From the NCBI GenBank assembly GCA_007026445.1, contig VDMD01000075.1:61647-125646 (forward strand): DNA of 64,000 nt, read 5' to 3'. The stretch is from Schizophyllum amplum. Lineage: Eukaryota > Basidiomycota > Agaricomycetes > Agaricales > Schizophyllaceae. The notes below the pieces were generated by a model. The model was not told the DNA's origin, did no database searches, and saw only the letters and a program-made list of their open reading frames with translations. Each line of letters begins with the position of its first letter. Positions within the stretch are counted from its first letter, which is position 1. This document shows, piece by piece, positions 11,978 through 22,330 of this stretch. A program made the translations under genes and the position numbers.

Positions 11978-12542
11978 TTATGTAAACACGGCTCGGAGAA
12001 CCATTGTGGTGCAAACGCACCAGCCCATTATTTGGCGACGTGGACGTGGTTCAGCAATGAACGACAGAAGATGGAGCGCCTCAAGGTGAACTGGCCACGA
12101 AAGACCGAGCTATGCGGCAGACGGCGAGCCATGGTGTTCGACTCCGTCCCAATATGAAATTCTCTTGACTAGCTCAAGCCCCAGCGCAAGCTTCCCCGCA
12201 CAGCTATTACACAGGCTTCATCCGCAGCACGTGTCAGCAAGAAGAAGGGAGAGAACCTGAGTGGAGGCGCAACAGCCTCGAAGGCAGATGGGGGGAAAGA
12301 GAGCTGGAGAGGGACAGCGAAAGTGTGCCCCAAAACCCTGACGTCATCATCGATTCGGTACCGACTCACGTGATTAACAGTGCCGAGCGCTCGGACCGAT
12401 CGAACAGTGGCCAGCCTCCAGCGCATCCGTCGCATGGGCAGTCTCGGGATTCTGCCCTGCGCAGTCTCGGGAGTCTGCCCTGCGGGTGCGCCAACACTCC
12501 ATTGCTTGCCTGGACAGCACACTCGTTGCATAGACAGCAAAT
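11978..12542. other. Junction segment between single-copy region and tandem array
   Basis: Upstream region of the HMG-box gene. A short tandem, gcagtctcgggattctgccct / gcagtctcgggagtctgccct, lies at 12440-12483, about 60 bp before the array begins. No coding exon recognised. Confidence 0.4.
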
Positions 12543-12764
12543 CGATAACATATTCACGGGAAAGCGCACATCAAAATACACAGGCCACGCATATCATATA
12601 TCCGTGTTCGTAAATTCCTAGAGAGGGCATGCGTGGGTCAGAAAGTACAGCTGAGCATGCGTGCCACATACCACATCGTCCAGATAGCACCCTAGATGCA
12701 GGCTCGTAGCAAATGTCTCTCTCGTTGGGTGACGGACTATGTATATCTATTACCCATGAGCCGC

Positions 12765-14083
12765 CTACTCAACCTTCGTCGTACTCTTCTTCCCTCCAGC
12801 CCGCCCGCCCTCGGACAAGCGCGCAGCTGCCCACAAGGAGTGGGCGATGTCCCGGCCGAGGACGTAGATGATGGCCGTGGGTACGACGAGCCAGATGCTA
12901 GGGATTGAGAGTCAGTTTGGGGAGACTAGGTTGCGCAGGCCGTGAATCTCCGAATTGCATGCATGATATCTCCGAATTGCATGCATGATATTACGGAATT
13001 GCATGCATGATATTACGGAATTGCATGCATGATATCTCGGAATTGCATGCATGATAGCTCGGAATTGCACGCATGATATCTCGGAATCGCATATATCATA
13101 AGCGCGACACGCACCCGTTCGGTCTGTAAGAAGGCTCAATGGATCAATAACTGCACCTGTAAGCAAGACCGCACGCACATGAGCCAGTACACCGTCAAGT
13201 CGACCAGGTTGTTGTGTCGCACTGTGCAACCTGCTCCCGAGCAGAACGCCTCTTGAAGCCAGTAGAGCACGGTCTTCCAGAGCGTCATGGTGGCGGCGCA
13301 GAAGCCGACGAGGGGCGCGGAGGCGGCCCTGTAGCCAACGCCGGGCGCGGAGGCGGCCCAGAAACCAACGCCGGGCGCGGAGGCGGCCCGGAAACCAGCG
13401 CCGGGCGCGGTAGGGGGAGGAGCGATGTGCGCAAGGTAGAGGTAGACGAGGTTGAGCAGTGTCTCGATGATGTTGAGGAAGGCTGCAAAGTTTGATGGTG
13501 AGGGGCAGGATGCGAATGGGGAGAGCGGCAGGATGCGAGTGGGGAGCAGGGCAGGATGCGAGTGGGGAGCAGGGCAAGTACCTTGGGCGGCGGGGAATCC
13601 TGCAGTGCTATTAGTAATGGATGTAGGAGCTGGTGAGGGACGTACCATCGCCCTCTTCAAGGGCTTTGACGCCGTAGATCTGCGATGATTTCGTGAGGGA
13701 TGTGGCGGGGAATGTGCGGTCACGACTGACCCAATCAATCTGTGGATGTTATGAGCATGTGAACGTCGGACAGGAGCACGATACGCACCTCCTGGTATAT
13801 CTCGTACGGCTTCCAGATCCAATGCAGGTCGCCACCCTGGCTCGATCATCAATGTCGCGTCCTCTCAGAGCCTAGAGACGTCTGCTTACGGCCATAGACC
13901 GGGGTCTAAGGGGGCGTCAGTCAGGCAGACAATATGGGGCGTGGGTCGCGCACCTGAAGAACAAGTAGGTCGCGTCCCATGCGATCACCTGCCGCTGGCT
14001 CGTCAACGTCCTTTGTCCACAGACAGAGTACGCACCGGCGCGGTGAGGAGAAACCAGAGCGAGATCCAGGTGTGGGGGGCCAT
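12765..14083 (-). CDS. EXPERA/EBP-like polytopic membrane protein, array copy 1
   Basis: Ten exons: 14083-14036, 13988-13954, 13905-13890, 13836-13789, 13739-13731, 13679-13646, 13599-13582, 13482-13179, 13123-13115 and 12897-12765. They make 654 nt, 217 residues. The protein opens MAPHTWISLWFLLTAP, then VIAWDATYLFFRPRSMAGG, DLHWIWKPYEIYQEIDW, IYGVKALEEGDGFPAAQ, FLNIIETLLNLVYLYLAH and MTLWKTVLYWLQEAFC. After that come HNNLVDLTVYWLIPNG, IWLVVPTAIIYVLGRDIAHSL and a basic tail. Four hydrophobic segments, conserved Trp/Glu/Asp positions and length fit the fungal EXPERA / emopamil-binding-like group (small ER membrane proteins). Sterol-related activity is only a family-level guess. A three-fold 30-bp in-frame repeat adds Ala/Gly/Pro-rich residues between segments 2 and 3. 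Exons of 9, 9, 16 and 18 nt are unusual. All introns are GT-AG. Confidence 0.75.
12951..13102. repeat. 22-bp intronic minisatellite, copy 1
   Basis: About seven units of a 22-bp motif (gaattgcatgcatgatat plus four variable bases) in the last intron of the EXPERA-like gene. The core tgcatgca is palindromic. Also present in copy 2, replaced by a different repeat in copies 3-5. Confidence 0.9.
13306..13405 (-). repeat. 30-bp coding minisatellite, copy 1
   Basis: Three tandem 30-bp units next to the ancestral segment encode repeats of the type AASAPGVGF inside the EXPERA-like protein. Copy 2 lacks exactly 90 bp here, so the expansion is in frame. Confidence 0.85.
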
Positions 14084-14476
14084 GGTTGGGATGGTGGTGG
14101 TACGAGAAGAAGATGCGGCGCTGTCGTCTGACCACCGCACCGTCATTTCACACGTTCCCCCACGCGCACACGTCAACGCACCGGTCTGCGCCCGCCTGCG
14201 CCGCCGTCGGCGGGGTAGCGGGGCCTCGCTGTCGTCGTCCGAGCCGGCCTGCGAGGTCTGTGTTGAGGTCGCGAGGCACCCAGCGATCTTGCGCGTGTGG
14301 GAGGCGGAGAATAAAGAGTCCAAGAGCAAACGCTGATGGAGGTCGTGCGCCTCGGTGTACAGCACGGGCTTAGGGCTAGGATCATCTTGTGTAGAGCTGG
14401 AGCCACTGGGGATCGTGTTGCGGCGGGCGAGGGCGCGCGCGGAGAAGGCGGCGACCAGGCGACTCGCGCACGCGTT
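14084..14476 (-). CDS. In-frame coding extension or separate exon upstream of the EXPERA-like gene, copy 1
   Basis: This stretch is open for 131 codons directly in frame with the MAPHTW start at 14083, and includes an ATG at 14365 (MLYTEAHDLHQRL). Comparison with copy 2 (24652-25056, 135 codons) suggests it is translated. Over LYTE(A/T)HDLHQRLLLD there are five synonymous changes to one amino-acid change, and over the adjoining Ser/Pro-rich part about six to three. A 12-bp indel also keeps the frame. Codons are strongly G/C-ending. It reads NACASRLVAASTLAFSARAL, later SHTRKIAGCLATSTQTSQAG and a run of seven Arg. It may be an N-terminal extension or the end of another gene. I could not join it to an upstream exon in all copies and do not recognise the family. 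Confidence 0.4.
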
Positions 14477-15949
14477 CCCTTGTGCTGAAGACGTTGGACT
14501 TGGCCACGAGCGGTTGCGACATGACTGACGGGGATGGCGGTGGCAAGCGAAAAGACGTCTGCCCGCCCAAGTACTTACGCGGTCAAAGAGCGGACGATCG
14601 GCGCGATCGAGGGGGAACGCTGTGTGATGTCACTGCGCGTGACCGTCGCACGGTTCGACTTTGCTTATCGCCGCGTCTTACAGCGCGGATTGAGAAAACG
14701 TTGGAGTCGAGTGCAAGTCGTTTTGTAGCTTGTCTAGCGGGCGCTGTGGACCAGCTACGAGGCTCGGGTTTGGACTCACCTATACATATACTTCCGAATG
14801 ACAAGTCCTGCCAGTCTCGCTGCCCTCACCGTCTCCCTCCTCATTCTACGGCCTCCGCGAGTCCCAGATCCTCCCGCCGATGTCACTCTTTCGTGACCAG
14901 ATATATCCGGGTAGGGTATGCAAATTTATGGACCCATCGCAGCAACCGATTGTCATCGTCTTTCGCCAGCACCTTTGACTCGTCTGCAAATCGTCACTCG
15001 ACCTTCCTCCGCCCATGCCACTGTCCTCCCTCCCCAGCAATCCTTTCTCCAGTCGAGCCTCACTCACTGTCCTTGCCTCATCATCTCCGTAAATTTGTTT
15101 TATTTCCGATACCCCACCACCTACCGCCGCTATCACCTCATACCCAGAGCAGTTTCAGCAGCTCCATTGCAGACAGTGTTTGGCCCACGGCATGATCATC
15201 ATTGAGTTTAGGTACCAAGTACCTACAACGTACACACATGCAAAAGCGCATATCGCCGGATGGCATTGCAAGTTCAACAACAAGGCCGAACACGACACTG
15301 AGGCTCAGGGATAGAGTCTGACCACCGAGAGCACCTCTTGATCGCAACGTACGAGAGCGCCCGTCTTGGGTGCCCAGAGCAGAGAACGCACGTCGGCGGA
15401 TGCCGATCTGTTGCTTTTCGACTTGGGCAGGATCATCGGCACATCTTTCAAAACCATCGCTCAAGATATCCTAGAAGCCCGAGCGTGCCGACACGTAGCT
15501 CAAGGAGGGAACACACCTCGAACACCCCGCTCGGCGGAACACGATACATCCCACTCGGCGGAAAGCGATACATTGCTTCACGACCTCGGCGGGCCCTATC
15601 GGACGTGGTCAGCACGGCACGGGTTCGAATGTGGGCTCTTACGGAGCACACAGACTCAAAGGTGGGCTACTCGCTGATCGCAGGGGCCCACGCGGACGGC
15701 AATGTGTTGCCTCGCGGCCAAGACACGCTCCGCGGATGCCCCAGACGCGCTCCGCGGACATATATTCACATCCACTGATTGCCTGTCCGAGTCGAACGTC
15801 GACTCATTGCTTGTCGGCCGCTGCGGAACGCCGTCAGCACACCGCGATTGAAGGCCGTCAGCATAGCGCGATTGAACGCCTACTACAATACTTTGTCAGA
15901 ACCTGTTGCTACTTGCCAACACCCGAAACATAACCTTCCTGCACGTCGC
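14477..15949. other. Conserved unit spacer, copy 1
   Basis: It contains a nearly invariant block shared by all copies (about 14865-14945, with atgcaaatttatggacccat) and a CRE-like phrase (tgtgatgtcactgcgcgtga, about 14620). Short open stretches exist on both strands (for example plus-strand ESQILPPMSLFRDQIYPG in several copies), but no complete gene could be modelled. It could be promoter DNA of the minus-strand gene. Confidence 0.4.
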
Positions 15950-17010
15950 CCTCCGCCCCCCGCGCTCCCCGATCCTCCCGTCCTCCGCGCTCCCCAATCC
16001 TCCGCCCCTAGCCCAAAACCATCGAGAACATCCTCTAGAAATTCCCGCGCGAATATTGGACAAATCGACCTCATTTTGCATTGGTTTTGTCGCCCGAGCG
16101 CTCTCCGCCTGGACGGGTGAATGGGGGGATAGGGGGGCCGCGCGGGAGCGTTGAGAGAGTCGGTGGGCTGGATTTGAGCATCAAAGACGCGCGACAAAGG
16201 CCCTAGACATCAGGTCAGCCGCCGAAGAACGTTGCAAGTCGCACAACGCACCACGCAAGTGCGCGGCGGCGCTTCCTCCTCCCTCTCCACCTCCCAAAAC
16301 CGTCGAAAACGTCCGCTAGGGATTCCCGCGCGGATATTTGGAGATTTGCGTTCATTTTGCATTTATTTTGGCGCCTGAATTGTCGCCGATACGGCCTCCG
16401 CTTGGACCAGTAAATGGGGATAGGCGGGGCGCGGGAGTCGGCGGGCTCGATACGAGGACCTGGCCGTCGAGTCAGCCGCCGAAAAAACAATACAAGTCGC
16501 ACAACATACCAGACAAGTGCGCGGCGGCGCTGCGCGCCGCCCGCCGCGTCCCCTCCTCCCCAAATCCGTCGAAAACGTCCGCTAGGGATTCCCGCGCGGA
16601 TATTTGGAGATTTGAGGTCATTTTGCATTTTTTTTGCGCTTGGGATTGTCGCCGATACGGCCTCCGCTTGGACCAGTAAATGGGGATAGGCGGGGCGCGG
16701 GAGTCGGCGGGCTCGATACGAGGACCTGGCCTGGCCGTCGAGGCTGGACGTTCCGTCAGCCGCTGGAAAACATTGCAAGTCGCACAACGCACCAGACAAG
16801 TGCGCGGCGGCGCTACGCGCCGCCCGCCGCGCCCCCTCCTCCCCAAGTCCGTCGAAAACGTCCTCGAGAGATTCCCGCGCGGATATTTGACAAATCGACT
16901 TCATTTTGCATTTATTTTGGCGCCTGAATTGTCGCCGATACGGCCTCCGCTTGGACCGGCAAATGGGGATAGGCGGGGTGTGGGGAAGGGCGGGGCCGGA
17001 GCGTTGCCAT
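15950..17010. repeat. 240-300 bp sub-repeat cluster, copy 1
   Basis: Units with the marker gtcagccgccga start near 16213, 16471 and 16755, spaced 258 and 284 bp, with a more diverged unit before them (about 15950-16200). The core shared by all units runs through gattcccgcgcggatatttg, cattttgcatttattttggc and gcctccgcttggacc, then ggggataggcggggcgcggg. Reading frames inside them are by-products of the repeat. Confidence 0.9.
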
Positions 17011-17601
17011 GGCGAACGGGCGTGGCCAAATCCACGACGAGGCTGGAGGGCGCTAGGAGCGGGGTGCGCTGCGATGACGTCAGCAGTAGGCACGACGATG
17101 GGGTTTTTGAGAAGCTCACCTTGAAGTCAACGCGGCGCAGTGCGCCGCCCGCTGAGCTCTCCATACGCCGTCGCAGACGTCACGGAGGGGTGTCTTGTCG
17201 ATTTCGGGGAATGCGACTTCATTTTTGTGGATATCGGCCGCCTGGATTGCCGTCCAAAGGCGGGCGTGGGGGGCGTGCGGACGGGCGCCTGGCGCAGGTC
17301 GACCGCGTCGCGTCGCGCGCATGACGGACATGGCGTGTGGTGAGTATGGGAGCTTGAGTGCGATGGAGAACGAGCTGAGGTTAAGGTCAGCAGGGTCTAC
17401 ATGACAAGGGAGACGGGGGCACTCACGTTGAATATTGGGTGCAGAGGAGCGGCGGCGGGCGAAGAGGAAGAATGACGATGAGGAGGGAAACGTCACAGAG
17501 TAAGTATATACGTCGCCCGATGAAACAAACCCAAACTTACCTATGCGACCGATCATACGGCATACCCTGAGCGTGGCATCCGTTGAAACCGTGCCCATTC
17601 T

Positions 17602-17710
17602 CAACACCCCAGTCGCGCTCGCAAGACCGTCGGCAGCACCGTGAATTCCCGGTGCGATGAGTACTCGAAACGGTGCTGCCGACGGCTCTGCGGGCGAGGC
17701 TGGGGTGTCG
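17602..17710. repeat. Long inverted repeat (hairpin-forming), copy 1
   Basis: Arms 17602-17642 and 17670-17710 are complementary at 34 of 41 positions, with the inner 16 bp perfect (ccgtcggcagcaccgt / acggtgctgccgacgg) around a 27-nt loop. The perfect palindrome gccgacgcgtcggc (17776-17789) and a TATA-like actatataatattcg lie just downstream. Conserved in copies 2, 4 and 5. Copy 3 has small indels. Confidence 0.9.
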
Positions 17711-17820
17711 ACAACACGCGCGACGTCGGCGGGGCGCGAGTCTTGAAGACTATATAATATTCGCATTTGAGTACAGCCGACGCGTCGGCGGCGGCGTCGT
17801 GATATACGTGAGCAGTCCTT

Positions 17821-20800
17821 GAAGCTTGAAGACTCATGATGGTCGAGACGAACTTGGAACAAAAATCGAGGCGCGGAGGTCGGCCCGCAACCGCCGATCA
17901 CTGTCTTCCCGCGCCGCCGTCTTCGCTTCCCGTCCATCGTCCTTGGCTCCCGCCACGATACAACATTCATTGTCTTTGTTGCACCTAGAAATACCCATCG
18001 CGGAAGAATTACACCGATATCCCTAGCGGATCCATCGCAATACGCAATTGAGCCACGGGTGGCGCGCACCTGGCGCGTCCACTTTTCAAAACGCACCCGG
18101 CCTCAATACGCCACCAGCGATGGGTCGTACGGGGTTGAGGTGAACGCCCTACACTGTCAAAACACCACTAGCAGGTACTGATGAGCGAGATCAACGTCGT
18201 ACCTTATCGTTTTGGGAGGTCGAAGAGTTTTGCATGCAGAACTCGACCTCTTCATGTCCAAAACTTGTCACCCAATCTCAAAATATTCCCGACTCCGAAC
18301 TTGCTCGGTTACTTGCCAGAAACCGTCTGCCGCTGTCCGATGGGCGATCCTCGCCGTCGAACTTGTGCAATGGCGCGACGAAGGGTCAGTTTGTTATGTG
18401 GCGTCGTTTTTGGTGCGCCCATAGCATGCTTGTTCGGCCTCGGGCTGACGTCCGCAATGACTCATTCTAGTATGCCAACCTATTCCTCGACGCTCCGGGC
18501 TTCAAACCGCGCCTGCACTCGTTCCTCGACATGATATGCACCACCCTCTCCTCCTCCCTTCGTACTTCACCGCACGCCCCATCTTCCGGCTGACGCCACC
18601 GCACTGACGATTCCATCTTCCGAGGTCCGTCCGACCACCTTTGTGGTGACGCGCTCGCCGCCGAGCACCGCACACGCTCGCAGTAACGCCATTCCTCTAC
18701 GCGGGCATTCCACCCTTCCGCATCTTCCATCGGAATCTGGTGCGTTTCCGCACTCAATAGCCGGGTCCTGGGCGCTGACATATGCCATCAGTTTGATGGA
18801 AACATGATATGAGCCGACGAGGGCGACGCTGCACTCGCCGTCGCTCTGCGCTGTTCTCATTCACTCACAGGGCGTCGTTTACGCCTATTCACCTCGGAAA
18901 CCCGCCAATACGTGTCGCCGATGACGAGGAAATATTTTGCACAAGTGTCGAAGGCAAAAACGCGGTCGACGAGGCAGGCGACGCGCGCCAGCAGCGCGCC
19001 GCCTTTCGTGAAGTTCAAGGGCTTCCAAATGGAGAAAGCCACTGATCTCTCTCAAGTTCAACGTCGACCTCGAATTTCCTGGCGACTTTGGGTGTGGCGG
19101 CTTCGTCACGCGTTACTAGTCACTCAAGACACGTTGCGCGACGATTCTGGCGTGCTCTGCTATAGGTGGAGGACGACGAGGAGGGCAGTGAACGACTTGA
19201 ACGCACTGTGGCGCGCGCTTCCCAAAGGCCTCGCAGAACTTTCGCCCTTCCGTCTACGGCACCGGGTACGTCCGCTCATGGCCGAGGCGGTATGTATATA
19301 TTGAACTCTGCTGCGACCGGGCTGACATGCGGCCCAGGGCACCGCCGATGCGGGGAGCGCGTTTGCGCGCTCTGCCAGAATCTTCCGCTTTTCGGGGTCC
19401 GTATCTGGGCCTCAAACTCAGTGAGTCATCTCCGCCTGCTGCCCGGCGCTGATAAGATGCGGGAACTGATCAGGTTGCGTAGTGGGGTGACGCGCCGTAG
19501 CCGTCTCGCCCGGTATAAAGTCCAGCATCTCTCGTCGGTTTTCAACATCCTCTCGACTTGTCCCTCTCCCCCAAGCACTCATTGGACCACGCTCCGCCAT
19601 GTGCTCTCGACCGCTCCGTTGTTGCTCACGTCGCCGACCACCTGCGACTTGAGTGCGCTTTTCGTCTTTCCCTCTATTTCGCAGTTTGCTAATCATTTCC
19701 TTAGATACTTCTGTATTTATCTGCAGATCAACTTTGCACACTCCCCGCTACCCTCGCCTGTCACTTCCAACACGCAGTTCGTCACCACTGCCCGCTGTCG
19801 TCAATCAGTAAGTCTTCCATTTCACTTCACGTCCTTAGTCTCGATGCTCATTTCCTATACTTCAAGGTCACGCATGTGTCCTACTTCAAGGCCACGCGAG
19901 ATCACCGCTCGTGACGCGAGTTGGTCAGTTTTTCTATTGAATTCATTTGGATTCGAAACTGACAGCACGCAGCTTGTCTCTTATCACCACGTCTCCTCCT
20001 TCGACAAGGTCGCCCACCGTCGTGTACAACATCCGCCGACGCGTTTGGACGTCGACGTGTTCTCGATAACCTCGACAACCGCCATCCGTAGCGAGCGATG
20101 TCGCCGCTGCCTTTCACGACGGGATCGGCGCAGACGTGCAGCGTCGCCCGGCACTGGCGAAGAACACAGCTCGCTCGCGCTGTTGCCATGGCAACGATGA
20201 GCGGCCCGGGACATTTCGGACGACGTATCACGGCGCTCTCACGAGGTTTCGACACGTCGGGGGTCTTCTTGACGTTCCACATGCCGTCGTCGACGGTGTA
20301 CGCGCTGGTCAGGTGTGTCCTCGAGGACGAGTAGCAGACCTTGCTCGTCGCTTTTACTCGCACGCGCATGCTCATTGTTCTCATAGATCTCCGCCGCTCG
20401 GCGACGGGGAGTCGTGCTGACCTCGGCCCTCGCTTATCACGGTGAGTGTCCGCGCCGGTACACGCTGGGCGCTGTCTTACATTCTGGCAGGATTCTCACG
20501 ACCCGCGAGACGCCCAAGCCACCAACAACAACGAATCTCCCCTCATGTCCCCCTGCACCCACAACCTCACGTGGGGCTCGAACCACGTTCCTTTGTAAGT
20601 ACATGTTCGTTTGTCTACGCGCATAACATAGCTGACGACGGCGGTATTGTCACAGTGAGCCGGGTCTGTCCGCGCGGTCTCGCAAGTTCAACGTTGGCCC
20701 ACGTGCTCTCAGCCGTGACCTCAAAAGTTCAACTCCCGAGCTCGCACCTGCGGTCTCGTTCGCCACCACCATGCTCGACGGATGGCATTAGTGTGTACGT

Positions 20801-22330
20801 CATGGTGAGTACGTGTCGTTGAACGTGGAACATGCATGCTGAGCCCACCAGAGCAATGAGCACTCACAAGCTCGTCCGCCCCTCTCCGCCGAGTCCGGAC
20901 CCCTCCCCCCTCAGTCATCCCTCACCACATCTGTGACCGCCCCTGCCGCGTCCTGTCAAACCCGTCTACCGGTCTAACCGAGTGAGTTTCTGACCAGAGT
21001 CTGATCGACAAAACTCATGCAAATCAAAGTCAAACCTCAAAATATTCGCGCGGGAAGTCTCGGGGCAGTCGCGACTACTTTGAGCGTGGAGAGAATGGGT
21101 TGTGGGCGCGGCGGGCGGCGCGCTGCGCCGCCGCACGCTCGATTTGTGGTGAGTTCTACGTTGACATTATCTCACGTAGCTCGTAGATTCATTGCGGTGG
21201 CCCGCGTCACCGATACGTGGTTTCGTCGGTGCGGGGACGTCTGTACGGGCCTCAGGAGAGTGCGCCGCTCGGCTGGGACCCGCGCGTGGCAAAAATGCGC
21301 CGAACTAAATGGCTAGAGTCAGGTGAGCTCTACAGCCTGTCCCTGGAACTCTCTCGTATCAGCGAATCTTGTTTCCCGCAACCTCGTCCCAACGCCCATC
21401 CTCGCCTCGCTCGTATACGTATGACCACTTATGGGTTCTCTTGAGACGCTGATCGGGCCCTCGTCGCTGCCATGGTGGGGCGCTTTGCGCGCTTTGGGAG
21501 AATACTGACCAGCCTATTCCTAGAACCCTTCAACGCGCATCCGCAGAGTACAAAGCACTCGCGGATACTAAGTATGTCGTCCACCACATCCAGGTGACGG
21601 CTTCGCCGCAGAGGACGCCTTGCGCATGTCTGTGGCGACGCGCGCACCGTTGTTCAAGGACGAGCACATTGTCTGGGACCGTCCTCAGCGCTCCCACGCA
21701 CCCGCACCCGCGATCTCCACGACGGGGTCCTCGCTGCGTTCCGCCGCGCTCACGTCGAGGGCAAGAACCTCGATTGTAGTAGATCGGGCCTTCAAGTAGA
21801 CAATGTAACTTACTCTCGTACTAATATCTTTGTATCTCGTATGTATGGAGTTAGTAGTAACTTTGTACTTTACAAACAGTGTAGTTCGTAGACCACGAAT
21901 GCAGATATTTTTTGATCCCGAGCTGCGTCTCTTCAACTCACGGCTCACCTCTCTACGCACCGCGGCGCACTCGGCGAGGTCCGCCTCGCATTTCGTGAGT
22001 GAGTACATGTGTGAGTATGTTCGTGCTCATTGCCCTTCACCCGTTGTTCGTACTCGCTGCCGGCCGAGTCGCACGTGCCGTCTATTCCTATGAGTGCACT
22101 CGCTCGCAAGGCTCCCTCTCACTGTTCTCTCGCGCTTCTTCTGATTGTCCTCTTGTGCTCTCTCTCTCACCGTTCTCTTGCGCTCCTTCCAGTTCTCACC
22201 GTTCTCGCGAGCTTCTTCTCACTGTCCTTTTAAGCGCCCTCTCTCACTGTTCTCTTGCCTTTCGTCGCCTCCATCCTTTCCCCCTGTTCTGGCTCGCTTC
22301 TCTATACTTGCATCCGTCCGTTCATCTACT
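17821..22330 (+). other. Unidentified exon-like region, plus strand, copy 1
   Basis: Several protein-like stretches with splice-like borders occur here: QDTLRDDSGVLCYRWRTTR to LSPFRLRHR (about 19120-19262), FRTTYHGALTRFRHVGGLLD to RAGQ (about 20205-20310), and ILTTRETPKPPTTTNLP (about 20491-20600). Two more are SNLKIF/QIKVKPQNIRAG (about 21015-21145) and AEDALRMSVATRAPLFKDEH (about 21605-21665). In-frame 3- and 9-bp indels between copies support translation of the second. I could not link these into one gene and do not recognise a domain. It may be a multi-exon gene, a pseudogene or both. Confidence 0.3.
18234..18470 (+). CDS. Conserved short reading frame, possible exon, copy 1
   Basis: 78 codons: MQNSTSSCPKLVTQSQNIP..., then SELARLLARNRLPLSDG and a C-terminal VMWRRFWCAHSMLV...RNDSF. 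It is kept in all copies except copy 3, where one base is lost. Between copies 1 and 2 the first part of this frame shows three synonymous changes and one Leu/Val change, which hints at translation. The frame is open upstream to WEVEEF, so the ATG may not be the true start. No family recognised; it may be one exon of a larger gene or of a decayed one. Confidence 0.25.
   Translation: MQNSTSSCPKLVTQSQNIPDSELARLLARNRLPLSDGRSSPSNLCNGATKGQFVMWRRFWCAHSMLVRPRADVRNDSF

Noticed and set aside
12951..13102. CRISPR-like array (regular 22-bp repeats)
   Set aside because: The units are directly adjacent without unique spacers and lie in a fungal intron; it is a minisatellite.
15950..17093. Long overlapping frames on both strands in the sub-repeats (for example a 292-codon minus frame)
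   Set aside because: They repeat with the DNA unit, change frame between copies and have no start or splice context; a by-product of G+C-rich repeats.
17116..18096. 326-codon minus-strand frame in copy 1
   Set aside because: It crosses the hairpin and is not kept in any other copy. Differences between copies are mostly amino-acid changing in this frame.
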